Origin: Nocardia rhamnosiphila NBRC 108938
Lineage (GTDB): Bacteria > Actinomycetota > Actinomycetes > Mycobacteriales > Mycobacteriaceae
Direction of reading: 5' to 3'
NCBI RefSeq assembly: GCF_000720425.1
Contig: NZ_JOAJ01000005.1
Location: 1 to 64,000, forward strand
Length of the DNA: 64,000 nt
Of this stretch, positions 25,206 to 36,536 are shown one piece after another (position 1 is the first letter of the stretch; the number at the start of each line of letters is the position of its first letter). Position numbers and translations under genes: made by a program. The notes under the pieces were generated by a model. That model was not told the origin of the DNA. It worked only from the letters and a program-made list of their open reading frames with translations, and did no database searches.

Positions 25206-25622
25206 TCAATCTGCTGTGCCAGGCCGGACTACCCATCGCGTAGGTTGTCCCGTGACCGCAGCGATCATGTCGTAGTCGCCGTCGTAGTGCAGCACAGTGG
25301 TGTGGTGCCGTTCGGCGACGGCGGCAATGACGAGATCGGCGACCGACAGTGCGCGCCAATTTCCGCCCTCTATCAGCAGGCTCTGAATCTCGACGGCGCG
25401 ATCCCAGGCTTCGTCGGGGGTCGGCAACCAGTCGAAACCACGCAATTCCTCGCGAATCCGCTGGGCGTCGGTCTTCGACCGGGCCGAGTGCAATATCTCC
25501 AGCTCGACCGCCCCGCAGATGGCCAGGAGACCGGCATTGTGCAAGGGGTCGACAACCGCCCGGACGGCAGGTTTCGGGTAGCGAGCGAACGCCGACTTAT
25601 CGATGAGGTATCGGGTGGGCAC
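25206..25622 (-). CDS. vapC: VapC-type PIN-domain toxin
   Basis: 138 residues. PIN-domain acidic residues are visible: Asp 8 (RYLIDKSAF), Glu in GAVELEILHSAR, Asp in LSVADLVIAAVAE and Asp in HYDGDYDMIA. VapC toxins cut tRNA or rRNA. The GTG start lies 2 bp after the VapB stop. The pair sits between a thioesterase and the hsaB end of the steroid operon and is probably a recent insertion. Confidence 0.9.
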   Translation of the reverse strand: MPTRYLIDKSAFARYPKPAVRAVVDPLHNAGLLAICGAVELEILHSARSKTDAQRIREELRGFDWLPTPDEAWDRAVEIQSLLIEGGNWRALSVADLVIAAVAERHHTTVLHYDGDYDMIAAVTGQPTRWVVRPGTAD

Positions 25623-25624
25623 CT

Positions 25625-25837
25625 TCAGGCCGCGCCTTGACCGGCCGGCGGATCGACTGGGCCGGTCAGGTCCGGGAGGCCGCCTGCACCGATCCAGTCG
25701 AGGAAGGATTGTCGCCGGCGGCGCTTGATCGCGTCCTCGAGGGCGGCATTCACGGTCGCGACCTTGGTCGTCGTTCCGAAAATCTCGGCTGCGGCGGCCA
25801 GCTTTTCGTCGTCTACGTCGATGACAGTTCGTGCCAT
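25625..25837 (-). CDS. vapB: VapB-type antitoxin
   Basis: 70 residues. The N-terminal ribbon-helix-helix (MARTVIDVDDEKLAAAAEIF…TTKVATVNAALEDAIKRRR) is the VapB type used in actinobacterial VapBC. The C-terminal half wraps the toxin. The ATG has a perfect AGGAGGTGAT site, stronger than the toxin's, as expected for an antitoxin. TGATATC repeats upstream are the likely operators. Confidence 0.9.
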   Translation of the reverse strand: MARTVIDVDDEKLAAAAEIFGTTTKVATVNAALEDAIKRRRRQSFLDWIGAGGLPDLTGPVDPPAGQGAA

Positions 25838-25852
25838 GGGCGTATCACCTCC

Positions 25853-25902
25853 TGATATCGGAACACCTCAAATGATATCGCATACGCCCGAGGTTGATAT
25901 CA
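25853..25902. promoter_or_regulatory. Triple TGATATC repeats, probable VapB operator
   Basis: TGATATC starts at 25853, 25873 and 25895, about two helical turns apart, in the vapB promoter and leader region. The spacing fits cooperative binding of a ribbon-helix-helix antitoxin. Confidence 0.6.
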
Positions 25903-25911
25903 TTCGGCCGC

Positions 25912-26535
25912 CTACAACCAGGTGTCCAGGGTCGTGGTGGTGAGGAAGTGGTCGAGGTCGGCGCGCCAGGGGGCCGGGGTGGTCTTCTCCGGTTCGATGG
26001 CGGTGTACTGGCCCCGGTAGAACAGCAGCGGGCGGCCGTTGGTGGCGGCGGGGGTCTCCGACATGGCCAGCACGCGGCCGATGACGATGAAGTGGTCGCC
26101 GCCGTCGACCACACTGTCCACCCGGCATTCGATGGTCGCCAGGGAATTGTCCAGCCGGGGCAGGCCGAGCTCGGAGGTGTGCCAGTCGGTTCCGGCGAAC
26201 TTGTCCGGTTCGCGAGAGCCGAATTTCGCGCAGACCGGTTGCTGTTCCTCGGCGAGTACGTTCACGCAGAATCGGCCGTTGGCCTCGATGGCGGCCCAGG
26301 ACCGCGAACCCTTGGTCGGGCAGAACAGCACCAGGGGTGGTTCGAGGGAGAGGGCGGCGAAGGACTGGCAGGCGAAACCGATCGGGGTTTCGTCATCGGT
26401 GAGCGTGGTGATGACCGTGATGCCGGTGCAGAACTGCCCGAGGATATTGCGGAACTGCCGGGGGTCGATGGTGGCCTGCTCCGCGGCCGCTTCGCCCGCG
26501 CCGTCGGCCGGATCCGCTGGTGCCGTCACGTTCAT
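25912..26535 (-). CDS. hsaB: HsaB, flavin reductase component of 3-HSA monooxygenase
   Basis: 207 residues. The flavin reductase domain has QFCTGITVITTLTDDETPIG, FAALSLEPPLVLFCP and KFAGTDWHTSELGLP. It supplies FMNH2/FADH2 to HsaA for hydroxylation of 3-HSA to the 3,4-catechol in the A/B-seco steroid pathway. It is the last gene of hsaA-hsaD-hsaC-hsaB, 92 bp after hsaC. An extended Ala/Glu-rich N-terminus of about 22 residues precedes the domain. Confidence 0.93.
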   Translation of the reverse strand: MNVTAPADPADGAGEAAAEQATIDPRQFRNILGQFCTGITVITTLTDDETPIGFACQSFAALSLEPPLVLFCPTKGSRSWAAIEANGRFCVNVLAEEQQPVCAKFGSREPDKFAGTDWHTSELGLPRLDNSLATIECRVDSVVDGGDHFIVIGRVLAMSETPAATNGRPLLFYRGQYTAIEPEKTTPAPWRADLDHFLTTTTLDTWL

Positions 26536-26627
26536 ACCGTCCTCGCCTCGTTCATGGAGCTGCCGGCGGACGGGCCGCCGGATTCAGCCGGACCCGATGC
26601 GAGTATCGCACCGGGTCCGGCCGGAGA

Positions 26628-29571
<2,944 letters not shown>

Positions 29572-29645
29572 CTCCGGCCCCTGCTCCTGCCTGGTCGTGT
29601 GCTAACCGGTAGTCATCTGCTCGGCGCAGAATTTACCTCTGAGAC

Positions 29646-29659
29646 TAGAACAGGTTCTC
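29646..29659. promoter_or_regulatory. KstR-type box upstream of hsaA
   Basis: TAGAACAGGTTCTC matches TnnAACnnGTTnnA except for the last base. It sits in the hsaA-proximal part of the 214-bp hsaA/kshA divergent region. Confidence 0.65.
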
Positions 29660-29748
29660 GTTCATGTCGAGAACCGGTGTCGGTGGGCCGCATATATGCG
29701 ACATGTGCTGGATGTGGCGTGAATAGCTGGCGTTCGGGGCGTCAGTTT

Positions 29749-29762
29749 TGTAACGTGTTCTA
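29749..29762. promoter_or_regulatory. KstR box upstream of kshA
   Basis: TGTAACGTGTTCTA fits the KstR consensus at all fixed positions, 23 bp before the kshA ATG. Confidence 0.82.
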
Positions 29763-29785
29763 GTACAGCAGGAGGAGGAATTGCG

Positions 29786-31003
29786 ATGGCAGCAACCACG
29801 CCGGGCGGCGGTGCGAAGGTCCGGGAGCTCGACGTCGGCTCGGTTCCCACCCGGTACGCGCGCGGATGGCATTGCCTGGGGTTGGCGCAGAATTTCCGGG
29901 ACGGCAAACCGCATTCGGTGCAAGCGTTCGGAACCAAACTGGTGATCTGGGCCGACAGCGCCGACGAATTGCACGTACTCGACGCCTACTGCAGGCATAT
30001 GGGCGGCGATCTCAGTATGGGTGAGATCAAGGGCGACGACGTCGCCTGCCCGTTCCACGATTGGCGCTGGGGCGCGACCGGTAAATGCACGTCCATCCCC
30101 TACGCGCGGCGGGTCCCGCCACTGGCGCGTACACGGCGCTGGACCACTCTCGAGCGCAACGGCCAGCTCTTCGTCTGGCACGACCACGAGCGCAACGAAC
30201 CGCCGCCCGAGGTCACCATCCCCTATATCAAAGGTCCCTACACCGATGCCGACGGCAATCCGGTGGAGGACCTCGACAGTGGCTGGACCCAGTGGACCTG
30301 GAACTCGTTGCTGATCGAGGGCGCGAACTGCCGTGAGATCATCGACAACGTCGTGGATATGGCCCACTTCTTCTATATCCACTACGCCTTCCCCACCTTC
30401 TTCAAGAACGTTTTCGAGGGACATGTCGCCACTCAGTTCCTGGAGACCAAGGGTCGGCCCGATGTCGGGATGGGCGCCAAATACGCGGGCGATCAGCTCC
30501 TGAAATCGGAGGCCTCGTACTTCGGGCCCTCCTACATGATCAATCCCCTGGTCAACAGCTACGGCGGTTACGAGATCACGGTCAACCTGATCAACTGCCA
30601 CTATCCGGTGTCGCAGGATTCGTTCATGCTGCAGTGGGGTCTTACCGTCGAGAAGCCGAAGGGCCTCGACGACGAGACCGCGCAGAACCTCGCGAAGACC
30701 ATGGCCGATTTCTTCGGTGACGGCTTCCTGCAGGACGTGGAGATCTGGAAGCACAAGTCCAAGGTCGAGAACCCGCTGCTCTGCGAGGAGGACGGCCCGG
30801 TCTACCAGTTGCGGCGCTGGTACGACCAGTTCTACGTCGATGTCGCCGACGTGACCGAGAAGATGACCCAGCGGTTCGAATTCGAGGTCGACACCGCCAA
30901 GGCGAACGAGGCATGGGAAGCCGAGGTCGAAGAGAACCTGCGGCGTAAACGCGAACAAGAGGCGGCCGCGGCGGACGCCGACCAAGCGGAGGCAGGAGTC
31001 TGA
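29786..31003 (+). CDS. kshA: KshA, 3-ketosteroid 9-alpha-hydroxylase oxygenase component
   Basis: 405 residues. The Rieske centre is Cys 69-x-His 71 and Cys 88-x-x-His 91 (YCRHMGG…CPFHDW). The mononuclear Fe ligands are in NVVDMAHFFYIHY, His 194 and His 199. With a reductase KshB (not in this window) it inserts oxygen at C9, which with the KstD reaction triggers ring B opening. The start has a strong AGGAGGAGGA site. It has its own KstR box and a small Cys-containing protein gene 1 bp downstream. Confidence 0.95.
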   Translation: MAATTPGGGAKVRELDVGSVPTRYARGWHCLGLAQNFRDGKPHSVQAFGTKLVIWADSADELHVLDAYCRHMGGDLSMGEIKGDDVACPFHDWRWGATGKCTSIPYARRVPPLARTRRWTTLERNGQLFVWHDHERNEPPPEVTIPYIKGPYTDADGNPVEDLDSGWTQWTWNSLLIEGANCREIIDNVVDMAHFFYIHYAFPTFFKNVFEGHVATQFLETKGRPDVGMGAKYAGDQLLKSEASYFGPSYMINPLVNSYGGYEITVNLINCHYPVSQDSFMLQWGLTVEKPKGLDDETAQNLAKTMADFFGDGFLQDVEIWKHKSKVENPLLCEEDGPVYQLRRWYDQFYVDVADVTEKMTQRFEFEVDTAKANEAWEAEVEENLRRKREQEAAAADADQAEAGV

Positions 31004-31004
31004 T

Positions 31005-31334
31005 ATGACCCGCTGGGCAAAAGCACCCGATTTCGCCGACCAGCCCGCCCGGCAGGCCGCGGTGCGGGCCCAGACGGTCGTGGATCAGCAGCGATACCTG
31101 GAGGACGGCCTGACACCGCTGCGGTGTCAGGCCTGCGACGCCGAGGTACGGGTCCGTAAGAGCAGTTCCCGGCAGACCTCGGTGCAGTGGGCCGAGAACC
31201 CGGCCACCCGCTGCCCGGTTTTCGCCGAACTCAGCGCCGAGGGGTACGGGCCCGGTCGGCCGGATACCTGTGAGCGTTTGCAGAAGACCATCAAATGGGC
31301 CGTAGACGAAGGTTTGCTCGAGGTTCCGGAGTAG
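31005..31334 (+). CDS. Small conserved protein co-transcribed with kshA
   Basis: 109 residues. The central CQACDAEVRVRKSSSRQTSV, with a later TRCPVF and DTCERL, gives a C-x-x-C pair plus further Cys, possibly a metal site or a small scaffold; it is not a recognisable ferredoxin. ATG is 1 bp after the kshA stop, so they form one transcript. Similar small proteins follow kshA in related actinobacteria (recalled, not checked). Function unknown, possibly assembly of or electron delivery to KshA. Confidence 0.72.
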   Translation: MTRWAKAPDFADQPARQAAVRAQTVVDQQRYLEDGLTPLRCQACDAEVRVRKSSSRQTSVQWAENPATRCPVFAELSAEGYGPGRPDTCERLQKTIKWAVDEGLLEVPE

Positions 31335-31712
31335 CCGTGCGGAGTCCCTGGATCTCCGGAGACTTCAGGTATCACCCGGCCGTGCGTATTCTCCCGAGAA
31401 TGCCATGGAATGCGTCCTCCGAGCACAGCGTCGGCCGTACCGGCCGTGGTTCGTTGCGTGGGACGCTCACACTCGACGGGAACTGGGATTCCAGGGAGAC
31501 GAACGAGGCGATAGCCGACGAGTTCGATACTTCCGGCGCCGGTCACTCGTGACACCCGGGCGCCGGACGTCCCGAATGCCGATACCGCAGGTTCGGTGAG
31601 TCGTGGATCGGGCCGAGGTATAGGCGCAGGAGAAAGCAGATCGTACGCAACAACCACTCCAGAAGACTGGAGTGGCCGCCGCTTCTCCGGTGTGGCGCAC
31701 CTGCCCGTGCGG
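31335..31712. other. Gap without a convincing gene
   Basis: No supported gene. A 50-codon frame at 31400-31552 ends RGSLRGTLTLDGNWDS…IADEFD, vaguely like the C-terminal tail of a Phd/VapB-type antitoxin. It has no credible N-terminal DNA-binding domain and may be a decayed fragment. Confidence 0.4.
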
Positions 31713-32759
31713 TCAGCGCCGGGAGCCGCGCTCGCGATACATGCGCCGCTGTTCCTTGGCGATACCCCGCCACACCTTCTCGCGCTCGGCCTGGAGCCGT
31801 TTGTCCGACCGCGCTTCCATCCAGGCGTTCTCCTTGCCCAGCTTGCGATAGCTGCGCACCCGCCGTTCGGGTATCTCGCCGGATTCGACGGCTACACGGA
31901 CGGCGCAACCCGGTTCGGCGTCGTGGGCGCAGTCGGCGAACCGGCAGTCGGCGGCCAATTCCTCGATATCGCTGAAGGTCCGGCTGATGCCCTCGGCCGC
32001 GTCCCACAGTCCGATACCCCGCAGTCCGGGGGTGTCGATGAGGGTGCCGCCGGTGGGTAGCGGACGCAGTTCGCGGTGCACCGTGGTGTGCCGGCCCTTC
32101 TTGTCGGCCGCGCGCACCGTATCGGTGGCGAAGACCTCGGCGCCGAGCAGTGCGTTGGCAAGTGTGGACTTACCCGCGCCGGACGGTCCCAGCAGAACCA
32201 CCGTGCCGCTCAGTACCGCGACCAGTACATCGAGGCCGAGTTCGGCAGTCGCGCTGACCGCCAGCACCGGGGCACCGGGCGCAACGGCACGGACCTCGTC
32301 GAGCGGTAGATCCTCGGTGGTATCCGCCTTGGTGAGTACGACCACGGGCTGCGCGCCGCTCTCCCAGACCAGGGCGAGCATCCGTTCGATGCGCCCCAGA
32401 TCCACATCGCCGTCGGCGGGCGCGCAGATCAGCACCGTATCGACATTGGCGGCCAGTACCTGACTCTCCGACCGTCCGGACGCGGCGGAACGGGTGATGG
32501 CGGTACGGCGGGGCAGCAGGGCCCGGATATGTGAACGGGCGTCCAGGCTCACCCAGTCGCCGGTGCACAGACCGCTCACCGCGGAGTCCGCGCGCGGACA
32601 GGTGGCCCGGGCGGGCCCGGTGGGGGTCACCACATCGCATTCGCCACGATCCATCCGGACGATGCGGGCGGGGACGCAATCGGCGTCGAGGAGCGGGAGG
32701 TACTGCTCGGCTACGTTTTCTGTCCAGCCGAAAGGGACGAGTGGGTCGAAGTCGACCAT
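31713..32759 (-). CDS. rsgA: Ribosome small-subunit-dependent GTPase A
   Basis: 348 residues. Circularly permuted GTPase motifs run in the order G4 (LTKAD), G5-like SA, G1 (GPSGAGKSTLAN) and G3 (DTPGLRG). A C-terminal zinc knuckle CRFADCAHDAEPGC and a basic tail follow, as in RsgA/YjeQ. It helps the final maturation of the 30S subunit. It is a housekeeping-type gene lying among steroid genes, on its own transcript. The promoter is in the 32760-33000 gap, which holds no other gene. Confidence 0.9.
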   Translation of the reverse strand: MVDFDPLVPFGWTENVAEQYLPLLDADCVPARIVRMDRGECDVVTPTGPARATCPRADSAVSGLCTGDWVSLDARSHIRALLPRRTAITRSAASGRSESQVLAANVDTVLICAPADGDVDLGRIERMLALVWESGAQPVVVLTKADTTEDLPLDEVRAVAPGAPVLAVSATAELGLDVLVAVLSGTVVLLGPSGAGKSTLANALLGAEVFATDTVRAADKKGRHTTVHRELRPLPTGGTLIDTPGLRGIGLWDAAEGISRTFSDIEELAADCRFADCAHDAEPGCAVRVAVESGEIPERRVRSYRKLGKENAWMEARSDKRLQAEREKVWRGIAKEQRRMYRERGSRR

Positions 32760-33002
32760 GAGGGAGGAAATCCTTCGCCGGGCGCCGAGCCCGACCGGGC
32801 TCAGCGAGTGGAGTTCGAGAGGGAGAACGACGGGGCGGTACGAACCGGTGCGGTTCGCCGCGCCACGGCAATCCGGGCGACCGTCACGTTCTCCACCTCC
32901 TTCACGACTCGCTGCTGCCGGTTACTTTTACATGGCGCCCGCGTCCGCGCAATCCTTTTTCCACACCGCGCGCCCCAGTGCGGCGCCGCTGCCCACGGAT
33001 GC

Positions 33003-33131
33003 TCACGAAGCCGCTGTGGTCATCTCGCTCAGGCGATCGCGTTCGCCGAGCCCGGGTTCGAGCAGATCGAAGACCCGCCCGGCTTCGTCGGTCACTCTCG
33101 CCGCGATGTGCTCGGGCGAGTGCTCGAGCAT
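33003..33131 (-). CDS. Possible small protein (42 aa)
   Basis: ATG with an AGGAG site 7 nt upstream. The reading MLEHSPEHIAARVTDEAGRV continues to LLEPGLGERDRLSEM with high third-position GC. The frame continues upstream as plausible protein, so it may be the tail of a decayed gene. It sits 106 bp after the fadE33 stop on the same strand. Family unknown; weak call. Confidence 0.35.
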   Translation of the reverse strand: MLEHSPEHIAARVTDEAGRVFDLLEPGLGERDRLSEMTTAAS

Positions 33132-33237
33132 CGTCAGCTCCTGCGCCCGCTGGAACAGCGGGCGATGCGCGGCGCCCGGCTGGACGGCAGCGGCCCGCCG
33201 GTCTCCTCTCGCCGGCGGCCACCGGGCCGCCGTGCTC

Positions 33238-34290
33238 TCAGCTGTTGACCAGCGGACGCCGCGGTACGCCGAAGAGTTCGGCGTCGCCGTGGGCGCGCTT
33301 GAAGTACAGGTGCGCGTCGTGCTCCCAGGTGATGGCGATACCGCCGTGCAGCTGGATGGTTTCCGCGGCGATCGTGGAGAACGATTCGGAGCACTGCCGG
33401 CGGGCGGCCCAGACGTCCTCGGCGGCGGACGGCGCGTCCTCGGCCACCGCGAAGCCGGCGGCCAGGGCGGCCGATTTCGCCGACTCGGCGAGTACGTACA
33501 TATCGGCCATCCGGTGCTTGAGGGCCTGGAAACTGCCGATGGCCCGGCCGAACTGCACCCGGGATTTGGTGTATTCGACCGTGGCCTCCAGGCAGTATTC
33601 GGCCGCGCCCACCTGTTCGGCGGCGACCGCGGCCCACGCGACGCGGTGCAGACGTTCGATGATCGGGGCGGGGTCCGCGTCACCCAGCCGGCGCGCGGGC
33701 GTCGCGGTGAACGAGATCTCCGACAGGGCGCGGGAGGGGTCCATGGCGGCGACCCGGCGCCGCTCGACACCGTCGGCGGTCGGGTCGACCTCGAAGAGTC
33801 CGGTTTCGGTGACCACGATCAGAGTGTCGGCTACGGTGCCGTCGAGCACGTAGTGGGCCGTACCGTCGAGGGTTTCCCCCTCGGCCCGCACCCCGAAGTC
33901 GTCCCAGCCACGGGCCGAGGCCCAGCAGACGGCGAGGGTGCGCCGCCCCTCGGCGACCTCGGGCAGCAGCCGCGCGCAGGCCTCTTCGTCACCGGAGAGC
34001 AGTACCGCCTGCACGCCCAGTACCGCCGAGCCCAACATCGGCACATCGGCGAGCGTCCGGCCGAGTTCGCCGACCACCAGCAGGGATTCGACCAGGCCCG
34101 CGCCGAACCCGCCGAACTCCTCGGGTACGGCCAGCGCGGCCACGCCGACCTGTTCGCACAGCTGCGCCCACAACTGTGGGTCGTAGCCCAGGTCGGTGTC
34201 CATGGCCTTACGAACGCCGGCTCGCGCGTCACGTTTGGCCAGCAGTCCCCGGACCGCCGCCACCAGCTCCTGCTGTTCCTCGCTGATCAT
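33238..34290 (-). CDS. fadE33: Acyl-CoA dehydrogenase, FadE33-like
   Basis: 350 residues, shorter than canonical acyl-CoA dehydrogenases as in FadE32/33. Marks are VGVAALAVPEEFGGFGAGL, YTKSRVQFGRAIGSFQALKH and IQLHGGIAITWEHDAHLYFKR, with the usual catalytic Glu position not obvious. FadE31-FadE32 and FadE31-FadE33 form alpha2beta2 complexes in mycobacteria, so this subunit probably pairs with FadE31 to act on a late ring-derived CoA ester. ATG follows GGGAGAAG. Last fadE of the operon. Confidence 0.82.
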   Translation of the reverse strand: MISEEQQELVAAVRGLLAKRDARAGVRKAMDTDLGYDPQLWAQLCEQVGVAALAVPEEFGGFGAGLVESLLVVGELGRTLADVPMLGSAVLGVQAVLLSGDEEACARLLPEVAEGRRTLAVCWASARGWDDFGVRAEGETLDGTAHYVLDGTVADTLIVVTETGLFEVDPTADGVERRRVAAMDPSRALSEISFTATPARRLGDADPAPIIERLHRVAWAAVAAEQVGAAEYCLEATVEYTKSRVQFGRAIGSFQALKHRMADMYVLAESAKSAALAAGFAVAEDAPSAAEDVWAARRQCSESFSTIAAETIQLHGGIAITWEHDAHLYFKRAHGDAELFGVPRRPLVNS

Positions 34291-34365
34291 CTCTTCTCCC
34301 GTGGTTTCGGACGGACACCGGCAGCGCAACCCCAGCGTTCTCGCCGCTGCCTGCCGGTTCTCCGG

Positions 34366-35400
34366 TCAGGTGAGCGCGCCGGCCGGATCCGCGGCGGGCC
34401 CGGTGCGCAGCGCCTCGGCGATCCGCCCGCGGTGCAGATCCGGGGTGCCCCAGGCGGTGCGCAGGGCGGTGACCCGGGTCAGCCACAGCGACAGGTCGTA
34501 TTCGGCGGTGTAGCCGATGGCGCCGTGCACCTGCAGTGCGGCGCGGGCCGCCCGGTAGGCGGCGTCGGCGCAGGCGACGGCCGCGGCGGAGGTGTCACGG
34601 GCCCGGTTGGTCGTCGCGGTGGTCAGCGCGGCCCGATACAGCAGCGGTTCGGCGAGGTCGAGCCCGATGAGGACATCGGCCAGTTTCTGCTTGACCGCCT
34701 GGAATTCACCGATCGGGCGCCCGAACTGTTTGCGCTGTTTGACGTAATCGGTCGACGCGTCGAGCAGCGCCTTGCCCGCGCCGAGCAGCTGGGCCGCGTT
34801 GGCCAGGGTCCCGGCGTCGAAAGCCGCCGCGACGGCCTCGGCGGCCCGCGGGCCCTCGGCGAGGAGTTCATCGGACTCGACCGTGAACAGCCGGCGTGCG
34901 GGATCCACCGAGCGCACCGATTCACCGACCCGTCCCGTGCCGATCCGGTCGCCGTCGGCCACCAATACGAGATCGACCCGGTCGGCGTCCACGGCGATCG
35001 CCCGGCCGCCCGTACCGGTGAAGGCGACGGTGGCCGACACCGTGCCCTCGGAGATCCCGGGCAACCAGCGCCGGGCCGGCTCGGGGTCCGTGCCGGCGAG
35101 CGTCTGGAGCAGCGCGGGGACGGCGGCCGCCGACTCCACCAGCGGCCCGGGGGCCGCGGCCCGGCCGATCTCGACGAAGGCCACCACCTGGTCCAGCGGT
35201 TCGGCGTCGAGACCGCCGAACTCCTCGGTGATGGTCAGGCCGAACGCTCCCGCGGCGGCCAGCTGTTCGATCAGTGCCCGGCCGGGCGCCGGATCGCCGG
35301 CGCTCCACGCCCGCACCGCGGCGGTCGTGGAACCGGACTCGAACAGTTTGCGGATACTGGCCCCGAAGTCCTGATGCTCCGGGCTGAGCGCGAATTTCAT
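34366..35400 (-). CDS. fadE32: Acyl-CoA dehydrogenase, FadE32-like
   Basis: 344 residues. FAD-domain pattern AFGLTITEEFGGLDAEPLDQV and the C-terminal helix VKQRKQFGRPIGEFQAVKQK, then LQVHGAIGYTAEYDLSLWL. ATG overlaps the fadE31 stop (ATGA), so they are co-translated, consistent with a FadE31-FadE32 hetero-complex. It acts in degradation of the HIP-derived rings, C/D part of the pathway. Position fadD3-echA-fadE31-fadE32-fadE33 matches the order in M. tuberculosis Rv3561-Rv3564 apart from the inserted echA. Confidence 0.85.
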   Translation of the reverse strand: MKFALSPEHQDFGASIRKLFESGSTTAAVRAWSAGDPAPGRALIEQLAAAGAFGLTITEEFGGLDAEPLDQVVAFVEIGRAAAPGPLVESAAAVPALLQTLAGTDPEPARRWLPGISEGTVSATVAFTGTGGRAIAVDADRVDLVLVADGDRIGTGRVGESVRSVDPARRLFTVESDELLAEGPRAAEAVAAAFDAGTLANAAQLLGAGKALLDASTDYVKQRKQFGRPIGEFQAVKQKLADVLIGLDLAEPLLYRAALTTATTNRARDTSAAAVACADAAYRAARAALQVHGAIGYTAEYDLSLWLTRVTALRTAWGTPDLHRGRIAEALRTGPAADPAGALT

Positions 35401-36536
35401 CGGTTGCTTCCCCTCGGTAGGCCGAGGAGCCGCTCGGCGATGATGTTGCGTTGGATCTCGTTGGTGCCGGCGTAGATCGGGCCCGACAGCGAGAACAGAT
35501 ACCCGTCGGTCCAGCGGCTCGCCTGCTCGGCTTCGGGTCCGAGCAGATCCAGTGCGGTTTCGTGCATGGCGATATCGAGTTCGGACCAGAACACCTTGGT
35601 GATCGACGATTCGGCGCCGAGCTTGCCGCCCTGGTCGAGCCGCGTGACCGTCCCGAAGGTGTGCAGCCGGTAGGCCTCGCTGCCGAGCCAGGCATCCACC
35701 ACCGCGTCGCGGGCCGCGGTGCCGGTATCGCCGCGTTCGGTCCACAGGTCGATCAGCCGCTGCGCGGTCGCGCTGAACCGGCCGGGGCTGCGCAGCGAGA
35801 GACCGCGCTCGTTGCTGGAGGTGCTCATGGCGACCCGCCAGCCCTCGTTGGGGGCGCCGATCACATCGCTGTCGGGAACGAAGACATCGTCGAGGAAGAT
35901 CTCCGCGAAGCCGGGCTCTCCGTCGAGCTGGGGGATCGGGCGGACGGTGACGCCGTCGGCGTCGAGCGGGAACATCAGGTAGGTGAGGCCGCGGTGCCGT
36001 TCGGCGGCGGGGTCGCTGCGGAACAGGCCGAAGGCCCGGTCGGCGAACGCCGCCCGGGAACTCCAGGTCTTCTGACCGCTGAGTACCCAGCCGCCCTCGG
36101 CGCGCCGGGCGGTGGAGCGGATACCGGCCAGATCGCTACCGGCCTCCGGCTCCGACCAGGCCTGGGCCCAGATATCGTCGCCGCGGGCCATCCGCGGCAT
36201 GATCCGCTCCAACTGCTCGGGGGTGCCGTGCTCGAACAGAGTGGGGGCCAGCAGGAAGATACCGTTCTGACTCACCCGGCCCGGGGCGCCCGCCGCGTAG
36301 TACTCCTGCTCGAAAAGCACCCATTCGAGCAGCGACGCGTCCCGCCCACCGAACTCGCGCGGCCACGACACCACCGACAACCGTGCCTCGGCCAGCGTGC
36401 GTTCCCAGGCGCGATGGGCTTCGAAACCGGCCTCGGTGTCCATGGACGGCAGCGGTTCCGCGGGCACGTTCGCGGCCAGGAATTCGCGGACCTCCCGCTG
36501 GAATTCCCGGGTGCCTTCGTCGAGATCGAGATCCAT
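35397..36536 (-). CDS. fadE31: Acyl-CoA dehydrogenase, FadE31-like
   Basis: 379 residues, full length. FAD and substrate motifs WAQAWSEPEAGSDLAGIRST, WVLSGQKTWSSRAAFADRAF and YAGTNEIQRNIIAERLLGLP are those of the larger actinobacterial FadE subunits. It is the large partner for FadE32 and FadE33. The start abuts the echA stop. The operon runs from the KstR2 box at 39086. Confidence 0.86.
   Translation of the reverse strand: MDLDLDEGTREFQREVREFLAANVPAEPLPSMDTEAGFEAHRAWERTLAEARLSVVSWPREFGGRDASLLEWVLFEQEYYAAGAPGRVSQNGIFLLAPTLFEHGTPEQLERIMPRMARGDDIWAQAWSEPEAGSDLAGIRSTARRAEGGWVLSGQKTWSSRAAFADRAFGLFRSDPAAERHRGLTYLMFPLDADGVTVRPIPQLDGEPGFAEIFLDDVFVPDSDVIGAPNEGWRVAMSTSSNERGLSLRSPGRFSATAQRLIDLWTERGDTGTAARDAVVDAWLGSEAYRLHTFGTVTRLDQGGKLGAESSITKVFWSELDIAMHETALDLLGPEAEQASRWTDGYLFSLSGPIYAGTNEIQRNIIAERLLGLPRGSNR

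Noticed and set aside
31400..31552. Antitoxin-like 50-codon frame
   Set aside because: Only the last residues resemble a Phd/VapB tail; no DNA-binding part and no toxin gene nearby.
32494..35475. Plus-strand frame of nearly 1000 codons across the fadE genes
   Set aside because: High-GC antisense artefact; the minus-strand frames contain intact acyl-CoA dehydrogenase motifs.
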